Shown: positions 37,401 through 45,110, counted from the stretch's first letter. The stretch: DNA of 49,362 nucleotides from Methylobacterium trifolii (GCF_022179685.1 NZ_BPRB01000005.1:1-49362), one strand, 5' to 3'. A program made the numbers and translations. The notes: a model not told the origin generated them from the letters alone.

Positions 37401-38121
37401 CCTCGAACAGGCGCGGCGGCGGCGTCGAGCCGCTCGCCCGGCCCTCCGCGGAGGCCGAGAACGCCCGCGGCAGGGTCAGCACCACCCGGCTGCGGTTGGA
37501 AAAGCGCGCGAAATCCGCGTTGCCGCAGCGCCAGTCCGTGATCGGGGACGGGTCGTCCAGCACCGGGGGGCCGAGGAACTCGTTGTAGGGCAGCGCGAGC
37601 TTGGTCGTCAGCCGCCGGGGCATCGCGGAGAGGATCGCGTTGAGGCTGCGGACGCGGTTGGGCCAGGCGGTGCCGATGAACAGCAGGTCGTAGCGGTAGG
37701 CGGCGTCGTCCGTCAGGACCGGCAGGTCCTGGAAGGCGGGCGCGGCCGCCAGCGGCAGGTGGCTGGCCCGGCCGCCATAGGCCGCCACCGCCGCCTTGTC
37801 GTTGGTGAAGACGTGGTCGAAGGCGGTTGCGTAGCGGACGTTGTTGTCGACCTCGTAGGGGTCCTCCGTGGTCCAGAGGATGCTGTGGCGGGCCAGTGCC
37901 GCCAGCCGGGTCAGCAGGGGGGAATGCGCGCGCGCGCCCCCGAAGGCGACGAACGTGTCCAGCCCCTCCTCCTGGAAGGTGCGGATGGCGCTGCCGTGCT
38001 CGCCCAGGACGACGCGGGCGACCCGCGGGTCCCGGCGCAGGGCGTCGGCGATGGCCAGCGTGATGTAGGCGTTGCGGGTGCGCGGCTCGGTATCGAGCAG
38101 CAGGACCGAGATCCGTGCCAT
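34429..38121 (-). CDS. giant multi-domain glycosyltransferase
   Basis: A 1230-residue protein. Residues about 1-320 form a CgeB-like GT-B domain (HSILWTTEDPYEVDNNVRYATAFDHVFTNDKAAVAAYG; late block PPPRLFEAALAGGFQVMVSAEPE). Residues about 335-735 are a GT4-type domain (ILYVTHNRAGHRPGGGIEVYQEAL; AVIGGLAPHKGGGDILDLIRLC; HLSTWPETFVIALGEAWKAGLVPI, with the EAxxxG nucleotide-sugar motif). Residues about 750-1230 are beta-rich modules (two WQPD-containing repeats) with no catalytic motif I can see. There is no signal peptide. I chose ATG 38121; the further 122 upstream residues are a frame artefact overlapping the next gene. It probably builds or decorates surface polysaccharide; donor and acceptor are unknown. 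Confidence 0.85.
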   Translation of the reverse strand: MARISVLLLDTEPRTRNAYITLAIADALRRDPRVARVVLGEHGSAIRTFQEEGLDTFVAFGGARAHSPLLTRLAALARHSILWTTEDPYEVDNNVRYATAFDHVFTNDKAAVAAYGGRASHLPLAAAPAFQDLPVLTDDAAYRYDLLFIGTAWPNRVRSLNAILSAMPRRLTTKLALPYNEFLGPPVLDDPSPITDWRCGNADFARFSNRSRVVLTLPRAFSASAEGRASGSTPPPRLFEAALAGGFQVMVSAEPETRDYYAQDTEIRLCADDGEAVAAIAQALSEPEQRIAMAQAARERTLREHLYAHRVATMLDAVEAGASTRVATPVGPKRKTILYVTHNRAGHRPGGGIEVYQEALGALAPDYDLLFLFPVIDGGRIDLHLEGQGLHRTFEVAADTDQALTDPVIEGLFEKILFRHAVDLVHVHHLIHLPASLPLIAQACGVPTVYQLHDHYLICERFLLLDPRGRFCDVVNRGTQHCDACLFSGDRFPPGSKARRDLFMANVVAGIDAFVTSTPATGAYLRGFYPEIEPDRIVEIEMLTPGASAARARLARRDDGRLTVAVIGGLAPHKGGGDILDLIRLCADYPIRFKVFGSVDEDCRRHLEVHAAGRVAFVGAYEQAAIIGLLEGCDVSLHLSTWPETFVIALGEAWKAGLVPIVTQIGAMAERVRDGIDGFTVPVNAPGAVLARLLDLHFDRDRLATMRAAAADKDFITAAAHLSALRGLYERLTGARPCPHDRVPDRTEADYNLALFDAGLRVNARRWTSPAIAWDSDYPAALSVDGAQGDAIGMERVVLTDALPPEHAGLPERVLDLGRMDGEWWLDQIKLDDRPVEDRTGYEVVLRSFSLRGWLRASPTGRPEATYLRITGPAGVRYARLAREERGDLVRDADDRISAETGFNGRIPIRDLDTGPYAIDLIQVVDGRRATVPDFLNLHLASTIRTDRPVAWQPDWDGPAVTTSDAPLHAIRQNLPQAAGIPIATERDVWAFEARGSVEGAPDGVFALLRPEAGGPVWWIRAQWQPDPEPGTASGRLAFAARMTGLAPGRYRLGFTLGQGGGQAGGQEGGRTGPRAIETDLALVMSPDAARFRADAQAPAGLRTRFARRVRSGLSLDWAGPRETAGADPTIRCLGWAFVPGHGALLSTVAAWSEDGQPRYCISAGIARPDAAAHLGDGAARESGFDLCIPEAILRTGSVRLFQRYADRTLELAGFQRKVRARLDPQMGPR

Positions 38122-38131
38122 CGGGGCGATC

Positions 38132-39103
38132 CTAGCCGTTATCCAGGCGGCAGAGGGCGAGCAGCCGGCGGGCGCGGGCGGCGTAGGTGTGCTCCCGCAG
38201 GGCGCGCTCCTGCGCGGCGCGCGCGATCGCGAAGATGCCGGCCGGGTCGTCGCAGGCCCGCTCGACCGCCCGCTCGATGTCGCGCACCCCGTCGACCAGG
38301 ATGATCTCGGTCTCGGGCTCGAAGCAGTCGCAGATCTCCAGGCCCGAGACGAAGTAGAGCTGCGCCGAGCCCGACAGGGCGACCTCGAAGGTGCGTGGGC
38401 CGGGGCTCGCCGCCGGCAGGCCGTAGCGCCGGTTGGCGATGTCGAGGTCGCGGCCGACGTTGAGGGTGAGCCGCGCGTCGGCGGCATGGTCGGCCATCTC
38501 GGAGACGCTCAGGCGCCGGTTGGTGGCGCAGCGCAGGTCCGGCGGCCAGCCGTCGCCGAGGATCGCGCTGGCGTGGCGCGACAGCAGCCGGTCGGCCCGG
38601 CGCAGGAGGTCGATCCGGTTGGCGTAGGCCACGCCGCAGAAGAACACCGTGGTCGACCGCGCCTCCACCGGCCGCAAGGGCCGCAGGTGCACGGAGGGCG
38701 AGGCGGCCAGCGGCAGGTGGTGGACGTCGTCGTGGCGGTAGTGCGGCACCGACCAGTTGTCGTTGGAGAACACGATGTCGGCCAGCGGCCCGGCCTTGAA
38801 GGCGTAGTCGATCTCGTAGGGGTCGTCGTGCAGCCAGAGGGCGAGGCGGCCGCCCACCGCGTCCACCGCCCGGCGCAAGGAGCGCAGATCGGAGGCGTCC
38901 GGCACGAGGCTACCCACGGCGACCACCAGGTCCGGGCGCGCCTGCGCCACCGCCGCGGGGGCGAGTTCGAGGGGGCGTGCCGAGACACTGCCTGCCCCGA
39001 GCACCTCGGCCAGGCCCTCGGCGAGGTAGGCGCGGATCGCCGAATTGGTGTTGAGGCTGTCCTTGAACGTGCTGGTGACCAGGACCCGCGGCGCTGCGAT
39101 CAT
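38132..39103 (-). CDS. CgeB-like glycosyltransferase
   Basis: A 323-residue single-domain protein clearly related to the N-terminal domain of the neighbouring giant enzyme. LALWLHDDPYEIDYAFKAGPLADIVFSNDNWSVPHYRHDDVHHLPLAASP parallels ILWTTEDPYEVDNNVRYATAFDHVFTNDKAAVAAYGGRASHLPLAAAP, and RTFEVALSGSAQLYFVSGLE parallels its PRLFEAALAGGFQVMVSAE. ATG 39103 has GGAGGT close by. It is 10 bases upstream of the giant gene, so the two are cotranscribed. The longer frame upstream reads through an 18-bp tandem repeat and is rejected. Confidence 0.83.
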   Translation of the reverse strand: MIAAPRVLVTSTFKDSLNTNSAIRAYLAEGLAEVLGAGSVSARPLELAPAAVAQARPDLVVAVGSLVPDASDLRSLRRAVDAVGGRLALWLHDDPYEIDYAFKAGPLADIVFSNDNWSVPHYRHDDVHHLPLAASPSVHLRPLRPVEARSTTVFFCGVAYANRIDLLRRADRLLSRHASAILGDGWPPDLRCATNRRLSVSEMADHAADARLTLNVGRDLDIANRRYGLPAASPGPRTFEVALSGSAQLYFVSGLEICDCFEPETEIILVDGVRDIERAVERACDDPAGIFAIARAAQERALREHTYAARARRLLALCRLDNG

Positions 39104-39198
39104 CGACCTCCACCCTAAGGATTTCTCAGTGCAAGGTCCGACTGGCCGTCCCATTCGACCGGTCCGGGGACTTTGGCCGTCGGCGGACCGTTCGGTCG

Positions 39199-39252
39199 CA
39201 GGTCCGGCCCGATGAACAGGTCCGGCCCAATGAACAGGTCCGGCCCAATGAA
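39199..39252. repeat. three tandem copies of an 18-bp unit
   Basis: The unit CAGGTCCGGCCCAATGAA occurs three times head to tail (39199-39216 with one change A to G, 39217-39234, 39235-39252). It lies directly beside the tRNA-Val terminator. As a multiple of three it keeps frame, but it is outside any gene I support. Confidence 0.9.
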
Positions 39253-39274
39253 AAAGGGCCCTTCTGAGGGCCCT
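39251..39274 (-). terminator. intrinsic terminator of tRNA-Val
   Basis: On the minus strand AGGGCCC pairs with GGGCCCT around TCAGAA and is followed by four to five T residues. It is 30 bases past the tRNA 3' end. The T-tract overlaps the last tandem repeat copy. Confidence 0.88.
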
Positions 39275-39303
39275 CGAAGTCTTCGTCCATTCCGCTGCCG
39301 GAA

Positions 39304-39378
39304 TGGTGGGCGCGACAGGGATCGAACCTGTGACCCCTACCATGTCAAGGTAGTGCTCTCCCGCTGAGCTACGCGCCC
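39304..39378 (-). tRNA. tRNA-Val(GAC)
   Basis: The minus strand folds as a full cloverleaf: acceptor stem GGGCGCG/CGCGCCC, D arm GCTC-AGCGGGA-GAGC, anticodon stem CTACC/GGTAG with loop TTGACAT (anticodon GAC, valine), T loop GTTCGATCC, discriminator A and an encoded CCA. Length is 75 with CCA. It has its own promoter and terminator. Confidence 0.97.
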
Positions 39379-39409
39379 CCGCCTGGGCCGTTAAGCCCCG
39401 GTGGCGGGC

Positions 39410-39438
39410 CTATAGCCCCTGCCGCCGGGGGGCGCAAG
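39410..39438 (-). promoter_or_regulatory. sigma-70 promoter of tRNA-Val
   Basis: CTTGCG (39438-39433) and CTATAG (39415-39410) with a 17-base spacer, near-consensus for alphaproteobacterial housekeeping sigma factor. The expected start is near 39403, giving a leader of about 25 bases before the tRNA. Confidence 0.75.
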
Positions 39439-39600
39439 CCGAATGCGCGGGGCGCAGGGCAATCGCCTGACGCCGCCTCGGCGGCGCCTGCGGGATGCGC
39501 CGCTGCATGCATCCGGAAAATGCGCTATGGCCCGCTCCCGGCCCGCATGCGGCGGACCACGGTACGCGCGCCCCCGGCCGGGCCGCCGCAGCGACGGGAC

Positions 39601-40647
39601 ATGCGCTTCTTCATCGACTTCGACAACGGCGACCTGATCCGCGGTTGGATCGTCCCGGACAACCCGCTCGCCATCAGCCGCGTCGTCGTCGCCGTGGACG
39701 GACGGCGCATGGCCGAGATCCCCGCCGCCATCGTCGACGAGGCATTCAAGCGGAACGGCTGGCACTCCACCGGCCAATGCACCTTCGAGCTCACGGACGG
39801 CACGGTGCCGGGCCTGTCCGACCTCCGCCGGCTCGAACTCTACGATGCCGACACCAACGTGATGATCTACCGGCGCGTGCCCCGCGACGGGCTGGTGATG
39901 CAGCGGGTGCTGCTGCTCAACACCGGCATCCACCCGGAGACCGTGATCCAGGGGACGCTGTTCCGGCACTTCCAGCAATCCTATTTCGGCCTGCACCGGA
40001 TGTCGGACGAGATCCTGACCAGCATCTTCGCCAGCCAGGCCATGCCCTCCTCGCTCCTGTCGGGCTCGATCGTGGTGCCGCGCTACGAATCGCTCTTCAC
40101 CCCCGACCTGATGCTCACCACGATCCTGCTCCACGACCCCCACGTGGAGATGGCGACCCGGATGCTGTGGCTGAGGGCGCGGGCGCAGGCCGCCGCCGAC
40201 CCGGCCCGGTCCTGGCGGGTGGGCCGCCACGCCGAGTCGGCGCTGTTTGCCGAGGACTGCGACTTCACCGACGTGAAGAGCCTCAAGCGCTTCTTCAAGA
40301 TGCTGCCGGAGGCCGCCTACCACCTGCTCTACAACCCCCTGACCCGCCAGCTCGGCACCCGCCTGCCCGACGACCGGGTGCATCCGGGCAATTCCATCGT
40401 CGCCATCGAGATCCTGGCCCGCGTCGGCATCGTCGGCCACCGGGACTACTTCGAGGCCTTCGTCTCGACCCTGCTGGACCGGCTCGGCATCGACGAGGCC
40501 GTGCCGGCGCCGACGCCGATCCCCTCCGAGGCCCTGGCGCTGGCCGAGCGCCTGCGGAGCGTCAAGGCGGTCGCCGACATGCTGGTCTTCGACATCGCCA
40601 TGTCCGACGCCGTGCGCGGCTCGGTCGCCAAGGGCTGGGCGAACTAG
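39601..40647 (+). CDS. hypothetical protein of the polysaccharide locus
   Basis: A 348-residue protein I do not recognise. The first about 95 residues (FFIDFDNGDLIRGWIVPDNPLAISRVVVAVDGRRMAEIP...) look like the small beta-sandwich 'GW...D...I..V.V..DG' module that accompanies glycosyltransferases and sulfotransferases. The remaining part is mainly helical, with HRMSDEILTSIFASQAMPSSLLSGSIVVPRYESLFTPDLMLTTILLHDP and no catalytic signature. There is no signal peptide or membrane helix. The GTG of the following glycosyltransferase directly abuts its stop codon, so the two are coupled and likely work together. A 27-residue upstream extension is possible but arginine-rich. Confidence 0.65.
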   Translation: MRFFIDFDNGDLIRGWIVPDNPLAISRVVVAVDGRRMAEIPAAIVDEAFKRNGWHSTGQCTFELTDGTVPGLSDLRRLELYDADTNVMIYRRVPRDGLVMQRVLLLNTGIHPETVIQGTLFRHFQQSYFGLHRMSDEILTSIFASQAMPSSLLSGSIVVPRYESLFTPDLMLTTILLHDPHVEMATRMLWLRARAQAAADPARSWRVGRHAESALFAEDCDFTDVKSLKRFFKMLPEAAYHLLYNPLTRQLGTRLPDDRVHPGNSIVAIEILARVGIVGHRDYFEAFVSTLLDRLGIDEAVPAPTPIPSEALALAERLRSVKAVADMLVFDIAMSDAVRGSVAKGWAN

Positions 40648-42813
40648 GTGGGCGAGGTCGCAGCCGACCTCTCCGGCGGCGGCCGGCCGCTCCGCTCCCT
40701 GCCCGTGCTCCGGGAGGGCGAGGCGATCGCCGTCGACCTCACCGGCTGCGGCCTTGCTGGGGCCTGGGTCACCATCACCCTCACCGACGATCCCGGCGCC
40801 GAGCGCAACGCCCGGCTGCTGCTCGGCCTCGTCACGGCTGCCAGCCCCCGCGGCGGGCCGCCGCTGGCCGAGGAGGCGCTGGGCGGCGGCGTCTTCGCCT
40901 GGACGGGGCGGCTGCCCGAGGACGTGCTGGCCCTGCGCGTCACGGGCCTTGCGGGCGGGCGCCCCTTGAGCCTCTCCCGCATCGCCGTCCGCCGCAGGGG
41001 CCGGCCGGGTCTCGTGGCCCGCGCCGTGACCCGCGCGCCGGGGCTCGCGGTCCGGGCGGTGTACTGGCGCAGCCTGGGCAAGAAGGTGCGCGGCCGGGCC
41101 TTCCTCGACCGGGCCCTGCGCCACCGGGCCGAGGCCGGTTACCAGGCCTGGATACGCCGCAGCGCCAGCTTGAGCGCGGCCGAGCGCGGGCGCATCCGCG
41201 CCGACGTGGCCGGCTGGGAGGCGCCCCCCCTGATCTCGGTGCTGATGCCGGTGCACGACCCGGCACCCAAGGTGCTGCGCGCCGCCATCCGCTCCGTCGA
41301 GGCCCAGCTCTACCCGCATTGGGAGCTGTGCATCGCCGACGACGCCTCGACCGATCCGGCGATCCCGCGCCTGCTGGCGCGCTGCGCGGCGGCCGACCCG
41401 CGCATCCGCGTGATGCGAAGGCCGGAGAACGGGCACATCGCGCGGGCCACCAACGATGCCCTGGCGCTGGCCGGCGGCACCTGGTGCGCCTTCCTCGACC
41501 ACGACGACGTGCTGGCCGACAACGCCCTCTACGAGGTCGCCCGCGCGGTCCGTGCCGACCCGGACCTCGTGCTGGTCTACACCGACGAGGACAAGATCGA
41601 CGCGGCCGGCCGCCGCTTCGAGCCGCACTTCAAGGCGGATTTCGACCGCGAACTCCTCTACGGCCAGAACTACCTCAACCACCTCACCGCGATCCGCACG
41701 GAGGCGGTGCGGGCGCTGGGCGGCCTGCGGCCGGGCTTCGAGGGCAGCCAGGACCACGACCTGCTCCTGCGCCTGACCATGGGGCTCGACCCCGCCCGCA
41801 TCCGCCACGTCCCGATGGTGCTCTACCACTGGCGGGCGGCGGGCGGCTCGGGCACCTTCTCCGACCGGGCGCTGGCGCGGGCCGAGGCGGCGCGGCTGCG
41901 GGCGCTCGAGGAGGTCGTCGCCCCCTGGGGCGGCCGGGCCGAGCGGGGGCCTTTGGGCTTCAACCGCTTGGTCCGGCCCCTGCCTGCACCCCCGCCTCGG
42001 GTCACCGCCATCATCCCGACGCGGGACCGGGCCGAGCTGCTGCGCGTCACCCTCGACGGGCTTTTTCACAAGACGGACTATCCCGAGATCGAGGCGATCG
42101 TCGTCGACAACGACAGCCGCGAGCCGGAGACGGCCGCGCTGTTCGCCGAATACCGGGACGACCCGCGCCTGCGCGTCCTGCCGGTGCCGGGGCCGTTCAA
42201 CTTCTCCGACCTGTCGAACCGGGGGGCGGCCGCGGCGAGCGGCGCCGTGCTCCTGTTCCTCAACAACGACGTGGAGGTGATCGAGCGGGGCTGGCTTGCC
42301 GAACTCGCGGCGCTCGCCCTCGATCCCGGCATCGGCGCGGCCGGCGCCAAGCTGCTCTATCCGGACGGCACCCTCCAGCACGGGGGCATCGTGCTCGGCA
42401 TCGGCGGCGTGGCCGGCCACAGCCACCCCGGCGTGCCCGGCGACGACCCCGGCTACTTCGCCCGGATGGTGCTGGCCCAGGAGGTCTCGGCCGTCACCGG
42501 GGCGTGCCTGGCCATGCGCGCGTCGGTCTTTTCCGAGGTCGGCGGATTCGACGCGGAGCGGCTCAAGGTCGCCTTCAACGACGTGGACCTGTGCCTGCGG
42601 GTGCGGGCGGCCGGCTACCGCATCGTCTGGACGCCGTTCTCCCGGCTGATCCACCACGAATCCAAGAGCCGCGGCCCGGAGGACACCCCGGACAAGCGCC
42701 TGCGCTTCCAGGGCGAGACCGCGGTGATGCAGGAGCGCTGGGGGGCGGAGCTGCGGGCCGACCCCTACTACAACATCAACCTGTCGCGGAATTCGGCCCA
42801 TTACCGCCTGTGA
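40648..42813 (+). CDS. two-domain family 2 glycosyltransferase
   Basis: A 721-residue protein with a beta-rich N-terminus (1 to about 150) and two GT-A domains. The first (about 190-420) reads PLISVLMPVHDPAPKVLRAAIRSVEAQLYPHWELCIADDAST with DXD-like FLDHDDVLA. The second (about 449-700) reads PRVTAIIPTRDRAELLRVTLDGL with FLNNDVEV and NDVDLCLRVRAAGYRIVWTPFSRLIHHES. This layout is typical of O-antigen or surface-glycan enzymes that add two sugars in turn. The start is GTG 40648, immediately after the upstream stop. Its own stop is the first codon of a family 1 repeat copy. Confidence 0.9.
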   Translation: MGEVAADLSGGGRPLRSLPVLREGEAIAVDLTGCGLAGAWVTITLTDDPGAERNARLLLGLVTAASPRGGPPLAEEALGGGVFAWTGRLPEDVLALRVTGLAGGRPLSLSRIAVRRRGRPGLVARAVTRAPGLAVRAVYWRSLGKKVRGRAFLDRALRHRAEAGYQAWIRRSASLSAAERGRIRADVAGWEAPPLISVLMPVHDPAPKVLRAAIRSVEAQLYPHWELCIADDASTDPAIPRLLARCAAADPRIRVMRRPENGHIARATNDALALAGGTWCAFLDHDDVLADNALYEVARAVRADPDLVLVYTDEDKIDAAGRRFEPHFKADFDRELLYGQNYLNHLTAIRTEAVRALGGLRPGFEGSQDHDLLLRLTMGLDPARIRHVPMVLYHWRAAGGSGTFSDRALARAEAARLRALEEVVAPWGGRAERGPLGFNRLVRPLPAPPPRVTAIIPTRDRAELLRVTLDGLFHKTDYPEIEAIVVDNDSREPETAALFAEYRDDPRLRVLPVPGPFNFSDLSNRGAAAASGAVLLFLNNDVEVIERGWLAELAALALDPGIGAAGAKLLYPDGTLQHGGIVLGIGGVAGHSHPGVPGDDPGYFARMVLAQEVSAVTGACLAMRASVFSEVGGFDAERLKVAFNDVDLCLRVRAAGYRIVWTPFSRLIHHESKSRGPEDTPDKRLRFQGETAVMQERWGAELRADPYYNINLSRNSAHYRL

Positions 42814-42912
42814 ACCCGCGCCCGCTCGATCGAAGTGGACGCGGTACCACCGAGCCTGCGCGGCGCTTGAGCGAAGCCGAAATCCGCATCGCGACCTGAT
42901 CGGCCGGATTTC
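42811..42912 (+). repeat. dispersed palindromic repeat, family 1, copy 2
   Basis: Matches 18721-18825. It starts at the TGA stop of the glycosyltransferase, forms CCGCGCCCGCT/AGTGGACGCGG with loop CGATCGA (compensating wobble pairs relative to copy 1), and then shares CACCGAGCC and the same 29-base core, ending in the CGAAATCCG/CGGATTTCG inverted repeat. Confidence 0.75.
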
Positions 42913-42961
42913 GCATGCGGGCGCCGGCATGGGGGCGCCAGGCCGAGCACGATGCGCCGAC

Positions 42962-42993
42962 GAAAAAGGCGCGCCCCATGGAGGAGCGCGCCT
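42962..42993 (-). terminator. intrinsic terminator for the minus-strand gene at 43056
   Basis: On the minus strand AGGCGCGC pairs with GCGCGCCT across an 11-base loop and is followed by TTTTT. It lies 62 bases beyond the stop of the small secreted protein gene. Confidence 0.8.
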
Positions 42994-43055
42994 GATCGCG
43001 TGGATGGACGGAGCCGCCTGTCGCAGGCTTGCGCCCTACGCCCGCACGCGGATCG

Positions 43056-43328
43056 TTACTTTCCGCCGCCGCTGCCGGTCGAGCCGACGCGGGAGGGCTG
43101 GCCCTCGTTGCCGGCCGCCGCCGAGTCGCTGGCGATGCCGTCCGCGGCCCGGCCGGTGGGCGAATAGGTGGCGGCCGCTTCCTCGCCGGTCGATCCCGGC
43201 TGGCGGGTGACGACGCCGGGGGCGCCGGGCGGGACGATCACGGTCGTGCCGGTGGGCGTCTCGACGACCTGAGCAACGGCGGGTGTCGCGAGCGCCAGGG
43301 CGACGGCGGCGAGGGCGAATCTGGTCAC
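43056..43328 (-). CDS. small secreted hypothetical protein
   Basis: A 90-residue exported protein: Sec signal MTRFALAAVALALATPAVA, then a Thr/Pro/Gly/Ala-rich mature part (VVETPTGTTVIVPPGAPGVVTRQPGSTGEEAAATYSPTGRAADGIAS...) that looks disordered and ends in GSTGSGGGK. The start is GTG 43328 with AGGAGA upstream. I do not recognise a family. It is divergent from the binding protein at 43629; the 300-base spacer between them shows no clear motif. Confidence 0.7.
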   Translation of the reverse strand: MTRFALAAVALALATPAVAQVVETPTGTTVIVPPGAPGVVTRQPGSTGEEAAATYSPTGRAADGIASDSAAAGNEGQPSRVGSTGSGGGK

Positions 43329-43628
43329 GGGTATCTCCTGACAGGATGGGTGCGGCAGGAAACTCCTGAGCGGTGCGTCAACCTCGATTGCGCGCGATTG
43401 ATCCCTCGACCGGTGCGGGGCACACGGCTTTGTGTGCGCTGCCGCACCCCAGTTCGTCCGGCGACCAGCGAGGCCGGCGACCGGGCTTCCGCCCGCGGTT
43501 CGGTATGCATCGGTGCGAACCTGTCGCCCGCGCCCATGGCGCCGGGGCCGCCCTTGGCCTACCCTGCCCACCGGACCGCCCGAACGGCGGCCGGCCGACA
43601 AGAATCGAGACCGCAGGGTGAGGAACGC

Positions 43629-44855
43629 ATGACCAAGGGACGCACGGGCCTCGCGCTCGCCGCCGCGCTGCTGGAGGCGACGATGCTCTCCGCCCCCGCC
43701 GCCTCGCAGACGCTCTCGGACGGTGTCGTCAAGATCGGCATCCTCAACGACCAGTCCGGCACCTATGCCGAGTTCGGCGGCCGCTCCTCGATCGAGGCGG
43801 CGCGGATGGCGGTGGAGGATTTCGGCGGTTCCATGAACGGCAAGCCGATCGAGATCGTCACCGCCGACCACCAGAACAAGCCGGACATCGCCTCGGGCAT
43901 CGCCCGCCAGTGGTACGACCGCGACAACGTCGACGCGATCATGGAGCTGACCACCTCCTCCGTCGCCATCGCGGTGCAGGGCCTGTCCAAGGACAAGAAG
44001 AAGATCACGATCACCACCGGCTCGGCCAGCGCCGACATCACCGGCAAGCATTGCACGCCCTACGGCTACCACTGGGCCTACGACACCCATGCGCTGGCCG
44101 TCGGCACCGGCGGCGCCCTGGTGCAGCAGGGCGGCGACACCTGGTTCCTGATGACGGCCGACTACGCCTTCGGCTACTCCCTGGAGGCCGAGATCAGCCG
44201 CTACGTCACCTCGAAGGGCGGCAAGGTGCTGGGCTCCGTGCGCCACCCCCTCTCGGCCCAGGACTTCTCCTCGTTCCTGCTTCAGGCTCAAGGGTCCGGC
44301 GCGAAGGTGATCGGGCTCGCCAATGCCGGCCTCGATACCGCCAACGCCATCAAGCAGGCGGCCGAGTTCGGCATCGTCGAGGGCGGGCAGCGGCTGGCCG
44401 CGCTCCTGTTCACCCTCACCGAGGTCAAGGGCCTCGGCCTCAAGGTGGCCCAGGGCCTGACGCTCACCGAGGGCTGGTACTGGGACCTCACCGACGAGAC
44501 CCGCGCCTTCGGCCAACGCTTCATGAAGCGCACCGGCAAGATGCCGAACATGATCCATGTCGGGACCTATTCGGCGGTGCTGCAATACCTCAAGGCGGTC
44601 AAGGCCGCGGGCACGGACGAGACGGACGCCGTCAACGCGCTCCTCCACACCATGCCCGTGGACGACGTCTTCGCCAAGGGCGGCAAGGTTCTGCCGAACG
44701 GGCGCATGGTGCACGACATGTACCTGTTCGAGGTCAAGAAGCCGGCCGAGTCGAAGGGCGAGTGGGACCTCTACAAGAAGCTCGCCACCGTGCCCGGCCC
44801 GGAAGCCTTCGCCACCGCCGAGGCCAGCGGCTGCCCCTTCACCGCCGCCAAGTGA
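43629..44855 (+). CDS. ABC transporter substrate-binding protein (branched-chain amino acid/urea type)
   Basis: A 408-residue periplasmic binding protein of the Peripla_BP_6 family. A Sec signal spans about 1-26. VVKIGILNDQSGTYAEFGGRSSIEAARMAVEDFGGSMNGKPIEIVTADHQNKPDIASGIARQWYDRDNVDAI is the standard N-lobe. TTGSASADITGKHCTPYGYHWAYDTHALAVGTGGALVQQGGDTWFLMTADYAFG matches the subgroup seen in many Rhizobiales. ATG 43629 follows GTGAGGAACGC. No permease or ATPase gene adjoins, making it the fourth orphan binding protein here. The nearby amidohydrolases raise the possibility of an amide or ureide ligand, but that is a guess. Confidence 0.88.
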   Translation: MTKGRTGLALAAALLEATMLSAPAASQTLSDGVVKIGILNDQSGTYAEFGGRSSIEAARMAVEDFGGSMNGKPIEIVTADHQNKPDIASGIARQWYDRDNVDAIMELTTSSVAIAVQGLSKDKKKITITTGSASADITGKHCTPYGYHWAYDTHALAVGTGGALVQQGGDTWFLMTADYAFGYSLEAEISRYVTSKGGKVLGSVRHPLSAQDFSSFLLQAQGSGAKVIGLANAGLDTANAIKQAAEFGIVEGGQRLAALLFTLTEVKGLGLKVAQGLTLTEGWYWDLTDETRAFGQRFMKRTGKMPNMIHVGTYSAVLQYLKAVKAAGTDETDAVNALLHTMPVDDVFAKGGKVLPNGRMVHDMYLFEVKKPAESKGEWDLYKKLATVPGPEAFATAEASGCPFTAAK

Positions 44856-44915
44856 GCCGCCGAGTGAGCCGCCAAGTGAGGCTCTGCGGGGCCGGCCGGC
44901 GCGACCGCGGGCCTC

Positions 44916-45023
44916 TCCTCCCCCTTGTGGGGAGGAACCGGAGGTGAGGGTCGTGCAGACGGCACCGCATCGCTTTATCCTGAACCACCCCCACCCCTGA
45001 CCCCTCCCCACAAGGAGGAGGGG
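44916..45023. repeat. large palindromic intergenic repeat
   Basis: The arms 44916-44936 and 45003-45023 are inverted copies (19 of 21 bases match), each containing CTTGTGGGGAGG. The next inner bases are also partly complementary (GGAGGTGAGGG against CCCCCACCCCT). The centre is about 30 unpaired bases. It resembles the CCTTGTGGGGAGG-type repeats I recall from many Rhizobiales genomes. It fills most of the 44856-45110 gap. Nothing else is recognisable there. Confidence 0.65.
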
Positions 45024-45110
45024 AAACCGCGTTCCGGAAAAAAGACTTATCCGCCCGTAAGCAATGTGTGAATCCGGCAGTCCTTGCGGGGAGGGGAAGG
45101 CCTCTGCGGA

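Noticed and set aside
39104-39343. N-terminal extension of the CgeB-like protein containing HWAGPV repeats
   Set aside because: It is a reading-through of the 18-bp tandem repeat and the tRNA terminator. ATG 39103 with GGAGGT nearby is the better start.
39391-42930. Long antisense frame across the 348-residue protein and the double-GT2 gene
   Set aside because: Same artefact; the plus-strand frames carry clear glycosyltransferase motifs.
42814-43055. Coding extension of the glycosyltransferase into the repeat (peptide ARRLSEAEIRIA)
   Set aside because: The same peptide appears in a frame across the copy after xth, so it reflects the repeat and not a conserved protein tail.
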